Below are positions 6,958-16,731 of a DNA stretch of 64,000 nt, one piece after another. The notes under the pieces are model-generated. The model was not told where the DNA came from, did not search any database, and was given only the letters and a program-made list of their open reading frames with translations. The stretch comes from Putridiphycobacter sp045110285 (GTDB lineage: Bacteria > Bacteroidota > Bacteroidia > Flavobacteriales_D > Crocinitomicaceae): NCBI GenBank assembly GCA_045110285.1, contig JBGCGA010000003.1:62001-126000 (forward strand), read 5' to 3'. Position 1 is the stretch's first letter. Each line of letters opens with the position of its first letter. Both the position numbers and the translations under genes were made by a program.

Positions 6958-8253
6958 ATGTTCAAATACGCTATCTTCCTTTTTTTAATTTTTGCAATTA
7001 TTAGCTGTAAAAACAATAACCAAAAAAAAGTAGAAGAGCCAATTATTGTATTACCTGAAGTAATGCCTTCAGAAATTGCGTATGGCTTTGTGCTTGACTC
7101 TTTTAAAGTGATTACTGACACTATCGCTCCAAATACAACCTTAAGTCATTTACTTGCTCCTTATGGGGTCTCACAATGGTATATTAATACTGCTGCTAAT
7201 TTAGCGGCTGATAGTTTAATTAACTTAAAATATGTAACAGCAGGCGATCAAGTTTTAATGCTGCAAAATAAAAGAGATTCTATTAATAATTTGCTATTTG
7301 CTATTTATCCAAAAAATAAAGTTGAATATGTCATTTTTGACTTTAGAGATTCAGTTGTTGTGTCTCTAGAGAAAAAGCCAAATACAGTTGAGCAAAGAAT
7401 GTTGACTGGAGAAATTATCGCTAATTCAAATTTAACCCTAGCGATCAATCAGCAAGTTAAAAGTATTAATATGACTGGTGAAATTGCTGAAGAGATTTCG
7501 GGTTTATTTGCATGGACAATTGATTTTTTTAAACTTCACCCTGGCGATCAATTTAAACTGATTTATGATGAAAAGAGTGTTGAAGGGGAACCGTATGATA
7601 TTGAAAATGTTAAGTATGCATATTTTAAACACCAAGGAAAACCATATTATTCATTCTACTACGAGTTTGATACAATAAATAAAAGGGGCGGAGTATTCGA
7701 CGAAAACGGGAAGGAAATGAAAAGAATGTTTTTAATGGCACCCGTTCAATATAGTCGGATTAGTTCAAGTTTTTCAAATAGAAGGTTTCATCCTGTTCAA
7801 AAACGTTGGAAATCTCATTTAGGAACTGATTACGCAGCGCCAAAAGGGACACCAATTTGGTCTACTGCTGACGGTTATGTAATTGCAGCCGCATATACTC
7901 GAGGAAATGGGAACTACGTGAAAGTAAAACATAACGATACATACACAACGCAATACCTACATATGACCGCGCACGCGAAAGGAATTAGAAAAGGGGTGAA
8001 AGTGTCGCAGGGTGAAATTATAGGCTATGTAGGCAGCACAGGGCTAGCAACTGGGCCTCATGTTTGTTATCGGTTCTGGAAAAATGGTAAACAAATTAAT
8101 CACAGAGCTGAAAAATTTCCAGCCTCAACACCGTTACCTGATTCTTTGATGGCGACATATTTAGAATTCATTAAGCCTATTAAGAAAAGGCTAGATTCTG
8201 CCCTTATCACTCCTTATGTTCAGTCAAAAGTGAGTGCGAACAAAAGCGAATAA
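6958..8253 (+). CDS. M23-family peptidoglycan endopeptidase, lipoprotein
   Basis: A 431-residue envelope protein with a lipoprotein signal peptide (lipobox IISC, Cys17). The LysM/OapA-like region seen in many DD-endopeptidases lies before a C-terminal M23 domain. Zinc and catalytic residues visible are H287 and D291 in HLGTD, and H335 in YLHM. The last motif reads GPHVCYRF (H368, C370), where most M23 enzymes have HLH. The protein therefore has Cys in place of the usual third zinc ligand, which may still bind zinc. The expected role is cleavage of peptidoglycan cross-links. The PA-domain terminator lies upstream, so this gene forms its own unit. Confidence 0.85.
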   Translation: MFKYAIFLFLIFAIISCKNNNQKKVEEPIIVLPEVMPSEIAYGFVLDSFKVITDTIAPNTTLSHLLAPYGVSQWYINTAANLAADSLINLKYVTAGDQVLMLQNKRDSINNLLFAIYPKNKVEYVIFDFRDSVVVSLEKKPNTVEQRMLTGEIIANSNLTLAINQQVKSINMTGEIAEEISGLFAWTIDFFKLHPGDQFKLIYDEKSVEGEPYDIENVKYAYFKHQGKPYYSFYYEFDTINKRGGVFDENGKEMKRMFLMAPVQYSRISSSFSNRRFHPVQKRWKSHLGTDYAAPKGTPIWSTADGYVIAAAYTRGNGNYVKVKHNDTYTTQYLHMTAHAKGIRKGVKVSQGEIIGYVGSTGLATGPHVCYRFWKNGKQINHRAEKFPASTPLPDSLMATYLEFIKPIKKRLDSALITPYVQSKVSANKSE

Positions 8254-8327
8254 CCTAATAATATATACAAATACTAAAAGCCCTAAATAAAAATAAAACA
8301 AAGGGTTATTTAGTCTAGTATTTATCC

Positions 8328-8335
8328 TAAATTTG
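8328..8335 (+). promoter_or_regulatory. Candidate -7 element of purH
   Basis: TAAATTTG fits TAnnTTTG and lies 27 nt before the ATG at 8363. It argues against an upstream TTG start at 8333. Confidence 0.5.
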
Positions 8336-8362
8336 CAGGCAGATTTACAAGGATTATTGGAC

Positions 8363-9889
8363 ATGTCAGAAGTAAAAAAAATCAAAAATGCACTTATCTC
8401 AGTTTTTAGCAAAGATGGTTTAGCGCCTATTGTTAAAAAACTCCATGAAGATGGAGTAAAAATTTATTCAACTGGAGGTACACAAAAGTTTATTGAAGAA
8501 TTATCAATTCCTGTAGTGGCGGTTGAGGATTTGACATCATATCCTTCAATTTTAGGAGGTAGAGTAAAAACTTTACATCCCAAAATATTTGGAGGAATAT
8601 TAAACCGTAGGGGACTAGTAGATGATCAAAAGCAAATCAAAGCCTTTGAAATTCCAGAAATCGATTTAGTAGTGGTAGACTTGTACCCTTTTGAAGCAAC
8701 CGTTGCTTCAGGTGCTTCACATCTAGATATTATTGAAAAAATTGACATTGGTGGAATATCTTTGATAAGAGCCGCAGCAAAAAATTATAATGATGTTGCT
8801 ATAATTTCATCTATGAATCAATATGAATCATTTTTAGAGATATTAAAAAATTCAGGAGGAACAACAGTCGAAGACAGAAAAAATCTAGCAGCAGAGGCAT
8901 TTAATGTGTCTTCTCACTACGATACAAAAATTTACGGGTATTTTGCTCCGGAACAAAGTCAGAACTTTAAAGAAAGTGTAAATATTGCGAATACGTTAAG
9001 GTACGGAGAAAACCCTCATCAAGAGGGTGTTTTTTACGGAGACTTGGATGGTATATTTGACAAACTTCACGGGAAAGAATTATCATATAATAATTTGCTA
9101 GATGTAGATGCCGCAGTTAATTATATGGCAGAGTTTAAAAACGAAGCGCCAACATTTGCAATATTAAAGCACAATAATGCTTGTGGGCTAGCAACTAGGC
9201 CATCTTTATTAGAAGCATATGAGGCTGCCTTAGCAGGAGACCCAGTGTCTGCCTTTGGTGGAATATTAATCTCTAACAAAGTTATTGATGAGCCTACGTC
9301 AGAGAAAATAAGCACATTATTCTGCGAAGTTGTTATTGCACCGGGATATGAGGACAGCGCTTTAGATATTTTGAAAGAAAAGAAAAACAGAGTGATTCTT
9401 GTTCAGAAAGACATTGTTTTACCTAAAAAGCAGTATCGTACCATTTTAAATGGAGTGCTAGTTCAAGACAAAGATTTAGTGACTGATTTGGCCCCTAATT
9501 TTGAAACAATCACAAAAGTTGAGCCTTCACCAGATGAAGTAAAGGATTTAGAATTTGCTAATAAACTAGTAAAACACACCAAGTCAAATACAATTGTATT
9601 GGCAAAGAATGGTCAATTGTTGGCAAGTGGAACTGGACAAACATCAAGAGTTGACGCACTTCAGCAAGCAATTCATAAGGCAAAATCATTTAATTTTGAT
9701 TTAAAAGGAGCTGTTATGGCTTCAGATGCGTTTTTCCCTTTTCCTGATTGTGTAGAGATTGCTCACAAGGCAGGAATAACGAGCGTAATTCAGCCTGGAG
9801 GTTCTATTAAAGATAAGCTTTCAATTGAATACTGTGACTCAAATGGAATAAGTATGGTATTTACTGGGAACAGACATTTTAAACATTAA
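8363..9889 (+). CDS. purH: Bifunctional AICAR formyltransferase / IMP cyclohydrolase
   Basis: Last two steps of de novo purine synthesis: AICAR to FAICAR with 10-formyl-THF, then ring closure to IMP. The 508-residue protein has the usual length. The N-terminal cyclohydrolase (MGS-like) domain contains STGGT and the SYPSILGGRVKTLHP region. The formyltransferase domain contains RYGENPHQ (213-220), KHNNACG (catalytic K269-H270 region) and DPVSAFGG. I chose the ATG at 8363, which gives MSEVKKIKNALISV, the family start. mreB follows after 66 bp, and purH next to the mre genes is a familiar Bacteroidota arrangement. Confidence 0.97.
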   Translation: MSEVKKIKNALISVFSKDGLAPIVKKLHEDGVKIYSTGGTQKFIEELSIPVVAVEDLTSYPSILGGRVKTLHPKIFGGILNRRGLVDDQKQIKAFEIPEIDLVVVDLYPFEATVASGASHLDIIEKIDIGGISLIRAAAKNYNDVAIISSMNQYESFLEILKNSGGTTVEDRKNLAAEAFNVSSHYDTKIYGYFAPEQSQNFKESVNIANTLRYGENPHQEGVFYGDLDGIFDKLHGKELSYNNLLDVDAAVNYMAEFKNEAPTFAILKHNNACGLATRPSLLEAYEAALAGDPVSAFGGILISNKVIDEPTSEKISTLFCEVVIAPGYEDSALDILKEKKNRVILVQKDIVLPKKQYRTILNGVLVQDKDLVTDLAPNFETITKVEPSPDEVKDLEFANKLVKHTKSNTIVLAKNGQLLASGTGQTSRVDALQQAIHKAKSFNFDLKGAVMASDAFFPFPDCVEIAHKAGITSVIQPGGSIKDKLSIEYCDSNGISMVFTGNRHFKH

Positions 9890-9955
9890 TAATAAGAAAG
9901 CACATTAAAATTAATTTATATAACTTAGTGAGCTTATAATAACCGATTACACAGC

Positions 9956-10984
9956 ATGGGACTATTTGATTTTTTATCACAAGAAATTGCTATTGATTTA
10001 GGAACAGCAAACACCCTAATTATCATGAATGATAAAGTGGTTGTTGATGAACCAAGTATTGTAGCAAAAGATATTCAAAGTGGTAAAATTGTGGCTATTG
10101 GAAAAAAGGCACAGCAAATGCACGGTAAAACCCATAAATTAATTGAAACAGTAAGACCTTTAAAAGATGGTGTAATTGCAGATTTTGAGTCGGCCGAGCA
10201 GATGATTAGAGGAATGATTAAAATGATTAATACCTCTTCTCGATTATTCAACCCAAGTTTAAGAATGGTGATTTGTATCCCATCAGGGATTACTGAAGTA
10301 GAAAAAAGAGCCGTTAGAGATTCAGCTGAACATGCAGGAGCAAAGGAAGTATTTTTAATTCACGAACCAATGGCCGCAGCAATTGGAATTGGAATTGATG
10401 TTATAGAGCCAATGGGCAATATGATTATTGATATAGGTGGAGGTACATCTGAAATTGCCGTTATTGCCTTAGGAGGAATTGTTTGCGATAAATCAATACG
10501 TGTAGCAGGTGACGATTTTACAAGAGATATTGAAGATTATATGCGTCGTCAGCATAACATACTAGTTGGCGAAAGAACTGCGGAACAAATTAAAATTGAG
10601 GTAGGTTCTGCCATTACTGAGCTTGATGACGATAAAGCACCGGACCCATACCCAGTAAGAGGTAGAGATTTGATGACTGGAATCCCAAAAGAGATAATGA
10701 TTTCTTATGGTGAAATTGCACACGCTTTAGATAAGAGCATAGCTAAAATAGAAGAAGCTATTTTAAATGCGCTTGAAATGACACCACCTGAATTATCTGC
10801 TGATATTTATAAAACTGGTATATACTTAGCCGGTGGAGGATCAATGCTTAGAGGTTTAGATTATCGAATTTCGCTTAAAACAAAGCTACCAGTTCACATT
10901 GCTGAGGATCCATTGAGAGCAGTAGCAAGAGGAACTAGTATTGCCCTTAAGAATATAGATAAATTCCAGTTTTTAGAGCGATAA
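9956..10984 (+). CDS. mreB: Rod-shape-determining protein MreB
   Basis: Actin-like ATPase that forms membrane-associated filaments and directs lateral peptidoglycan synthesis. The 342-residue product has the phosphate-1 motif DLGTANT near the N-terminus, HEPMAAAIG in the middle, the phosphate-2 motif DIGGGTSE (about 161-168) and the adenosine motif LAGGGSMLRG near the C-terminus. The N-terminal MGLFDFLSQEIAIDLG is typical. It is the first gene of the elongation operon mreB-mreC-mreD-mrdA-rodA. Confidence 0.97.
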   Translation: MGLFDFLSQEIAIDLGTANTLIIMNDKVVVDEPSIVAKDIQSGKIVAIGKKAQQMHGKTHKLIETVRPLKDGVIADFESAEQMIRGMIKMINTSSRLFNPSLRMVICIPSGITEVEKRAVRDSAEHAGAKEVFLIHEPMAAAIGIGIDVIEPMGNMIIDIGGGTSEIAVIALGGIVCDKSIRVAGDDFTRDIEDYMRRQHNILVGERTAEQIKIEVGSAITELDDDKAPDPYPVRGRDLMTGIPKEIMISYGEIAHALDKSIAKIEEAILNALEMTPPELSADIYKTGIYLAGGGSMLRGLDYRISLKTKLPVHIAEDPLRAVARGTSIALKNIDKFQFLER

Positions 10985-11019
10985 AATCAGATTTTAACCA
11001 ATTGTTTTGATAGCGACCA

Positions 11020-11841
11020 ATGAGAAATTTACTTAATTTTTTAAAAAGATTTAGAAATTTCTTGATTTTCATTGTTTTGCAAATTTTTGTGTTATCTCTA
11101 TTTTTCAATAGTAAAAATTTTCATAAAGCCAGTTTTGTAAATTCAACCAATTCAATTTCAAGTTGGATTTTACAGAAAAAGTATAATATCACAAAGCATT
11201 TTGAATTAGCAGATGAAAACAAAAGACTCGCTGATGAAAATGCAAATATGTTAGCACAATTGCCTCAGAGTTTTTATGCCTTAGAAAACAATGTCTTCAG
11301 TATAAACGACACGCTATATGAGCAGCAATATCAATTTGTAGCTGCAACAGTAATTAATTATTCCAACCATATGAGGAATAATTATGCGACAATCAATAAA
11401 GGTGCATTGGCAGGTATTAAAACTGACATGGGAGTTATGGTGAGTAACGGAATAGTAGGTTTTATAATTGATGTAAGTGACCACTATGCCATAATTCGTA
11501 CTATTTTATCTGAGAGAATTAATCTTGCAGTTGAAGTAAACAAAGTGGTGGGTCAGCTTGATTGGCGTGGTTACGATAACACTATCTGTCATATAAAAGG
11601 GATTACTGCTAGTTCAAAAATACTCGAAGGTGATAAGGTATATACAAAAGGAAGCAATGGTCATTTTCCAGAAGGAATACTGTTAGGAACCGTTGAAGCA
11701 GTTGAAATTGAAAATGGATCTGCAACCCTAACCATTGCAGTTAGGGTAAGTACTAACTTTAATGCGTTAAGCAATGTATTTGTGGTTAATAATATATTTA
11801 AAAGTGAACAGAAAGAAATAGAAGGGGATTATTATGAGTAG
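11020..11841 (+). CDS. mreC: Rod-shape-determining protein MreC
   Basis: Periplasmic scaffold of the elongasome that links MreB/MreD to PBP2. The 273-residue product has one N-terminal membrane segment (about 13-28), a short coiled coil (ADENKRLADENANMLAQL) and a beta-domain with the MreC landmarks INKGALAGIKTDMGVM and GIVG. Its last 8 bases overlap mreD, so the two are probably coupled in translation. Confidence 0.94.
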   Translation: MRNLLNFLKRFRNFLIFIVLQIFVLSLFFNSKNFHKASFVNSTNSISSWILQKKYNITKHFELADENKRLADENANMLAQLPQSFYALENNVFSINDTLYEQQYQFVAATVINYSNHMRNNYATINKGALAGIKTDMGVMVSNGIVGFIIDVSDHYAIIRTILSERINLAVEVNKVVGQLDWRGYDNTICHIKGITASSKILEGDKVYTKGSNGHFPEGILLGTVEAVEIENGSATLTIAVRVSTNFNALSNVFVVNNIFKSEQKEIEGDYYE

Positions 11842-12346
11842 GTACTGGATACAATATAGCATCTATTTTTTGTTTATAGTTTTGCTGCAAAGCCTTGTAG
11901 TAAGCCATCTTGGAATTAGTATTTATGCTTACCCAATGGTATACATCCTCGTAATTCTAGTTTTGCCATTTGATTTCAACATTCTACTAACCTTGGCTAT
12001 AGCCATCATTCTGGGAATATCTGTTGATATATTAAGTGATACGTTTGGCTTGCATACATCTGCAGCAATATTTGTTGCATATTTTAGACCTGCTGTTTTG
12101 AAATTATTGACACCAAGAGATGGTTATGATACAACTTTAATCCCAACTATTCAGGACATGGGAATTGCATGGTTTTCAGCATATTACATATTGATAATTT
12201 TGCTACACCATATCTGGTTTTTTACAATCGAAATTTTTAGATTAGATTTATCAGGTTTAATTGTTTTGAAGGTTATTGTAAGTGCTTTATTTTCAATTTT
12301 GTTTATGACTACCCTACAGTTTTTACTTTATAAATCAAGCAAGTAA
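11834..12346 (+). CDS. mreD: Rod-shape-determining protein MreD
   Basis: Small polytopic membrane protein of the elongasome. The 170 residues are almost entirely hydrophobic, with about five membrane segments and the short polar stretch TPRDGYD in the middle. Identification rests on size, hydrophobicity and the position between mreC (8-bp overlap) and mrdA (1-bp gap), because MreD sequences vary widely. Confidence 0.87.
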   Translation: MSRYWIQYSIYFLFIVLLQSLVVSHLGISIYAYPMVYILVILVLPFDFNILLTLAIAIILGISVDILSDTFGLHTSAAIFVAYFRPAVLKLLTPRDGYDTTLIPTIQDMGIAWFSAYYILIILLHHIWFFTIEIFRLDLSGLIVLKVIVSALFSILFMTTLQFLLYKSSK

Positions 12347-12347
12347 C

Positions 12348-14171
12348 ATGAATAATTTTGACAACAGAAAGTTTGTAGTCAGTTTTCTAATTATTCTAAT
12401 TGGTCTAGTGTTTATCTTCCGTCTAGGGTACATGCAGCTTATTGATGACCAGTGGAAAGATAGGGCCGCTCAAATTAGTGAAAACAAAATAATTACATAT
12501 CCCGCTCGCGGAATAGTTTACGATCGTAATAATGAAATTTTAATTGCAAACCAGGTCTTTTACAATCTTCTTGTTATTCCGCGAGAGGCTAAAAAAATTG
12601 ATTCTTTTGCCTTTTCAAAATTATTAAATATCAGTATTGAGGACTATACCGTAAGAATGAATAAGGCTCGTTCTTACTCAAAGCGAAAGCCTTCTGTATT
12701 TGAGAAACAAATTTCACCCACCGATTTTGTTAGTATCGGTCCGGAATTGTATAAATATCCTGGTTTTATTGAAGAAGAAAGAACACTAAGAAGCTATCCG
12801 CGGCCTATTGGTGCTCACTTGCTCGGTTATATGAATGAAGTGAACAGACAGGATATTGAGGAAAGTAATTATTATCGGTCGGGAGACTACATAGGAAGAA
12901 GTGGTATTGAAAAAGAGTATGAAAAAGAACTAAGAGGCAAAAGGGGGGTAAGGTATATCTTGCAAAACGCTATTGGATTGGCAACAGGCAGTTATGAAGA
13001 TGGAAAGTACGATACAGTAGCAGTGCAGGGTAAAAATATTCAGATTGGAATTGATGCTGTTTTACAGGGATACGGCGAAAAACTAATGCAAAATAAAATT
13101 GGCTGTGTGGTTGCTATTGAACCGAAAAGCGGTGAAATTTTAAGTCTAATTTCATCTCCATCATACAACCCTAACCTACTAGTTGGGCGTGACATAGGGA
13201 AAAACTTTTTACAGCTCAGTAAAGATTCATTAAAACCTCTTTTTAATCGTTCGGTAATGTCTACAAATGCTCCTGGTTCCACTTTTAAATTGATTATGTC
13301 ACTTATTGGACTACAAGAAAAAGTGATTACTGAGTCTACTAGCTTTCCCTGTACTAAAAGTTTAGTGGGCTGTCATAATCATCCAAATGCAAAGGGTATT
13401 TCGGATGCCGTAAAAATGTCATGTAATCCATATTACTACTACTTAGTCAAGCGAATTATTCATCAAGATAAAGTTCCTAATGCCTTTGCTGATGCGGCTA
13501 TAGGATTGGATATTTGGGCTGAGTATGTAAGAAGTTTTGGAATGGGAAACACAATTAGTAGCGATATCAACGGCATTGCTAAAGGCCATATTCCTACAAC
13601 ATCATTTTACAATAAAATATATGGTCAGAATAGATGGATGTTTAGCACAATTTACTCAATATCTATAGGGCAAGGAGAAGTTTTAGTTAATGCTCTAGAA
13701 ATGGCAAATTTGGCAGCAATAATGGCCAACAGAGGTTACTATTATCCACCGCATCTTATAAAAGAAGTAAAAGGTGGTGCTTTTCCAAGTGAGTATAAAA
13801 AAAGGATGTATACAAAAGTAAATCAAAAACATTTTTCACAAGTTGTAGATGGGATGAGTAGAGTAGTAAACGAATCAGGCGGTACTGCTTCACGAGCAAG
13901 ACTGGACAGTATAATTGTTTGTGGAAAAACGGGAACAGCTCAGAATCCACATGGAAAAGACCACAGTATTTTTATTGCATTTGCACCAAAAGACAACCCA
14001 AAGATTGCTATGGCAGTATATATTGAAAACGCAGGATTTGGTGGAACTTGGGCTGCACCAATTGCCAGCTTAATGATAGAAAAATACTTAACAGGCGAAA
14101 TTGCCGAGAAAAATTTGCGTAAAGAAACAAGAATTCTGCAAGCTAATTTATTAGATAGAAGTGAGAGGTAA
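12348..14171 (+). CDS. mrdA: Penicillin-binding protein 2 (elongation transpeptidase)
   Basis: Monofunctional class B DD-transpeptidase that cross-links lateral-wall peptidoglycan together with RodA. The 607-residue product has an N-terminal membrane anchor (about 9-27), a pedestal domain (YPARGIVYDRN; GRSGIEKEYE) and a transpeptidase domain. Active-site motifs are STFK (S311, K314), SCN (S358) and KTG (K527). It overlaps rodA by 11 bp, as expected for a PBP2/RodA pair made in equal amounts. Confidence 0.97.
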   Translation: MNNFDNRKFVVSFLIILIGLVFIFRLGYMQLIDDQWKDRAAQISENKIITYPARGIVYDRNNEILIANQVFYNLLVIPREAKKIDSFAFSKLLNISIEDYTVRMNKARSYSKRKPSVFEKQISPTDFVSIGPELYKYPGFIEEERTLRSYPRPIGAHLLGYMNEVNRQDIEESNYYRSGDYIGRSGIEKEYEKELRGKRGVRYILQNAIGLATGSYEDGKYDTVAVQGKNIQIGIDAVLQGYGEKLMQNKIGCVVAIEPKSGEILSLISSPSYNPNLLVGRDIGKNFLQLSKDSLKPLFNRSVMSTNAPGSTFKLIMSLIGLQEKVITESTSFPCTKSLVGCHNHPNAKGISDAVKMSCNPYYYYLVKRIIHQDKVPNAFADAAIGLDIWAEYVRSFGMGNTISSDINGIAKGHIPTTSFYNKIYGQNRWMFSTIYSISIGQGEVLVNALEMANLAAIMANRGYYYPPHLIKEVKGGAFPSEYKKRMYTKVNQKHFSQVVDGMSRVVNESGGTASRARLDSIIVCGKTGTAQNPHGKDHSIFIAFAPKDNPKIAMAVYIENAGFGGTWAAPIASLMIEKYLTGEIAEKNLRKETRILQANLLDRSER

Positions 14172-15489
14172 ATATAGCATATTAAAAGAATTAGACTGGC
14201 TTCTAATAGGAGCGTACGTGCTATTGGTAACTTTAGGATTGTCTAATATATATGCCGCTGTTTATCAGGAGGAGCATGCCATGCTTTTTGATTTAGATAT
14301 GGAATATGGAAAGCAATTGATGTGGATTGGAATTTCAATTTTCATGGGTTTTGCGATTATTCTATTGGATGGTAGCTTTATTAGAAAACATGCTTATTGG
14401 GTATACGGTGCGACTATGCTTTTATTGATTTTAGTGTTATTCACCGCTCCAATAAATGGAGCACGATCTTGGTTTGGAATTGGTAGTGTAGGAATTCAAC
14501 CCTCAGAATTTGCAAAAATTGGAATCAGTTTAGCCTTGGCAAAGTATATTTCTGAATTAGGATCGATATTTAGTGAACTGAAGTCAAAATTAAGAATTTC
14601 AATAATACTTGGTATACCAAGCCTCTTGGTATTATTGCAACCAGATGCAGGAACTTTTATCATATTCGTATCATTTGTATTAATGCTATATCGCGAAGGC
14701 TTATCGGGTAATATCATACTGTTTGGCATAGTAGCAGTAATTGTAGCAGTGGTCACTTTAACTGTGGCTGATGGAACATTCTTTTTACCATTTACAAAAA
14801 TTCTGATGACAGGAAAATTTGGAGTGTTTCTGTTTATCGTTTTTTTGAGTGGAATATTTGCACTTTTAGTCAGAAATTTTGTACTTCCTCGAAACAGAAA
14901 ATCTCTTTACAGAGCGATTTTGGGAGGTTTCATCATATCCATCATATTTGTCAATTTTGTTGAGGTTGGATATAGTTCCATACTACAAAGCCATCAAAAA
15001 GAGCGAATTGACTTACTGCTGGGAAAAATTGAAGATCCTGATGGAAAAGGTTACAATATAAATCGATCAAAAGCGGCCATTGGTTCAGGGGGTTTTATTG
15101 GAAAAGGATACATGAATTCTAAATTAGCAAACGCCAGTCAAAGGCATGTTCCAATGCAAAGTACCGATTTTATCTTTTGCACGTGGTCGGAAGAAAGAGG
15201 ATTCGTCGGGTCGTTTTTTCTTGTAGTGTTATATTTAGTATTGTTACTTAGAATGATTACAGTGGCCGAACGTCAGCGATCGAAATTTACTCGAATTTAT
15301 GGTTATTGTGTGGTAGGAATTTTCTTTTTTCATGTTTTAATTAATATTGGGATGGCCGTTGGTTTGGCGCCTGTAATTGGTATTCCTCTCCCATTTTTTA
15401 GTTATGGCGGATCAAGTATGATGTCTTTTACAGTGCTGTTGTTCATTCTCATAAAGCTTGATTCTGAGCGAAAAAGTGTACTTCAATAA
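14161..15489 (+). CDS. rodA: SEDS peptidoglycan glycosyltransferase RodA
   Basis: Polytopic glycosyltransferase that polymerises lipid II for cell elongation. The 442-residue product has about 10 membrane helices. Family landmarks are GARSWFGIG ... QPSEFAKIG, LLQPDAGT and the C-terminal PLPFFSYGGSSM. The start is a GTG at 14161 inside the end of mrdA (11-bp overlap); there is no in-frame ATG near the family N-terminus. The stop overlaps the next start by one base. Confidence 0.96.
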   Translation: MRGKYSILKELDWLLIGAYVLLVTLGLSNIYAAVYQEEHAMLFDLDMEYGKQLMWIGISIFMGFAIILLDGSFIRKHAYWVYGATMLLLILVLFTAPINGARSWFGIGSVGIQPSEFAKIGISLALAKYISELGSIFSELKSKLRISIILGIPSLLVLLQPDAGTFIIFVSFVLMLYREGLSGNIILFGIVAVIVAVVTLTVADGTFFLPFTKILMTGKFGVFLFIVFLSGIFALLVRNFVLPRNRKSLYRAILGGFIISIIFVNFVEVGYSSILQSHQKERIDLLLGKIEDPDGKGYNINRSKAAIGSGGFIGKGYMNSKLANASQRHVPMQSTDFIFCTWSEERGFVGSFFLVVLYLVLLLRMITVAERQRSKFTRIYGYCVVGIFFFHVLINIGMAVGLAPVIGIPLPFFSYGGSSMMSFTVLLFILIKLDSERKSVLQ

Positions 15490-16196
15490 TGGTAAAACAT
15501 TGGCTTGAACTTGGAATTTTTATTGCATGCCTAATATTTGGCGCTTACGTTAGCTCGCTTTTACTTGGTTTTTGCGGAGTGAGTGTAAATGATAGTCCTA
15601 TACAAGTTAATGGATATATTGTAGCAACAATTCTTACACAAACAGTTATGTTTGTTGGTGCTGTAATCTCATTTTTTCTAATAACGAAGCTAGATTGGAA
15701 GTCTTATATTAGCATAAATAGCATTGATAAAAAGCAGTTAATTCAAACAGCATTGTTTTTTAGTGTTGCCTTTCTAATTGCTCTTGGTTTTTCTCAACTA
15801 GCTGGACCAATTGAGAGCTATTTTGAAGGACACTCTTGGTTGGTTCATCAACATCAGATAACCAAGTCTCAAAACGAGGTAATGGGAAGCTTAAGAGGTG
15901 TTAAAATTGGATTAGCTCTTTTATTTTTTGCCGTGCTTCCTGCAATTGCAGAAGAACTTGTGTTTAGGGGAATACTTTATAAAATTCTGAAAGATTTAAG
16001 TTCAAGAAAACATCTGGCTATGATTCTTTCCGCCTTCATATTTGCTATTTTTCATTTTCAAATCCTTAGTTTTCTACCAATTTTTGTCGTTGGATACTTG
16101 TTAGCTTATCTTTACGATAAAACTGGAAACATTGCTACGGGAATGCTATTACACTTCCTATTTAATGCAATTCAAATTGTTTTTTGGCAAGCATAA
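15489..16196 (+). CDS. CPBP-family intramembrane metalloprotease
   Basis: CAAX-protease/bacteriocin-processing (Rce1-like) family membrane protein of 235 residues with about 7 helices. Motifs visible are EELVFRG (155-161, motif 1), FH (188-189, motif 2) and LHFLFN (221-226, motif 3), so the catalytic set is complete. Its ATG overlaps the rodA stop by one base (TAATG), so it is the last gene of the elongation operon. The substrate is unknown; a link to wall or envelope protein processing is only an inference from position. Confidence 0.88.
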   Translation: MVKHWLELGIFIACLIFGAYVSSLLLGFCGVSVNDSPIQVNGYIVATILTQTVMFVGAVISFFLITKLDWKSYISINSIDKKQLIQTALFFSVAFLIALGFSQLAGPIESYFEGHSWLVHQHQITKSQNEVMGSLRGVKIGLALLFFAVLPAIAEELVFRGILYKILKDLSSRKHLAMILSAFIFAIFHFQILSFLPIFVVGYLLAYLYDKTGNIATGMLLHFLFNAIQIVFWQA

Positions 16197-16197
16197 A

Positions 16198-16225
16198 AAA
16201 AGCACCTGCTTAATCAGATGCTTTT
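16198..16225. terminator. Bidirectional terminator between the CPBP gene and the ExbD cluster
   Basis: Stem AAAAGCA/TGCTTTT plus a CTG/CAG extension across one mismatch, with A and T runs on the two sides. It sits between convergent genes. Confidence 0.68.
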
Positions 16226-16246
16226 AATTTCTTTAAAGAAGTTACT

Positions 16247-16720
16247 TTATTTTCCTCCTCCTATTTCATTTTTAGTAGAATATACTATTTTGTATCCTTT
16301 AACTTTAGGATCACTCAAAGCATCAGTAATATTAGTTACTGTTTTCATATCTACATTGTCATCAATCTTTAAAATAGAAGCAACATCAAAAGTATTCATT
16401 TCAGGAGGTGTATTCGATAATTTCCATTGTGGAATTTTAGACATATAATCAACCTCTAATTGGTCGTCTAAAAACACTTCAACTAATGCATTTGAGCCAC
16501 CGTCTAATGGGTAACCAGCCCAAATATAATCCGTTTCATCATCCTTATTCAATTCAATGGCTATTCCTGAACCTGGAATTACAATTTCAACATTTGGCTC
16601 AGTTTCTTTAGGTCGTGTTGCAACCATAAAGAAGAACAAAAGCATGAATACAATATCAGGTAGGGCCGCAGTGTTAACCGGTGGTTGACCTTTTTTTCCT
16701 TTTTTTCTAAATTTTGACAT
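16247..16720 (-). CDS. ExbD/TolR-family protein (short)
   Basis: A 157-residue single-pass protein of the ExbD/TolR family, the rod component of proton-driven energy-transducing motors. The N-terminal helix carries the functional Asp (D22 in LPDIVFMLLFF), followed by a periplasmic domain. It is the last gene of a minus-strand cluster of TolQ/ExbB-like protein, unknown membrane protein, long ExbD and this short ExbD. The GQPPVNTAALPDIVF N-terminus is typical of Bacteroidota members. No TonB or TolA-like partner is adjacent. Confidence 0.87.
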   Translation of the reverse strand: MSKFRKKGKKGQPPVNTAALPDIVFMLLFFFMVATRPKETEPNVEIVIPGSGIAIELNKDDETDYIWAGYPLDGGSNALVEVFLDDQLEVDYMSKIPQWKLSNTPPEMNTFDVASILKIDDNVDMKTVTNITDALSDPKVKGYKIVYSTKNEIGGGK

Positions 16721-16731
16721 CTTAAAGTAAA

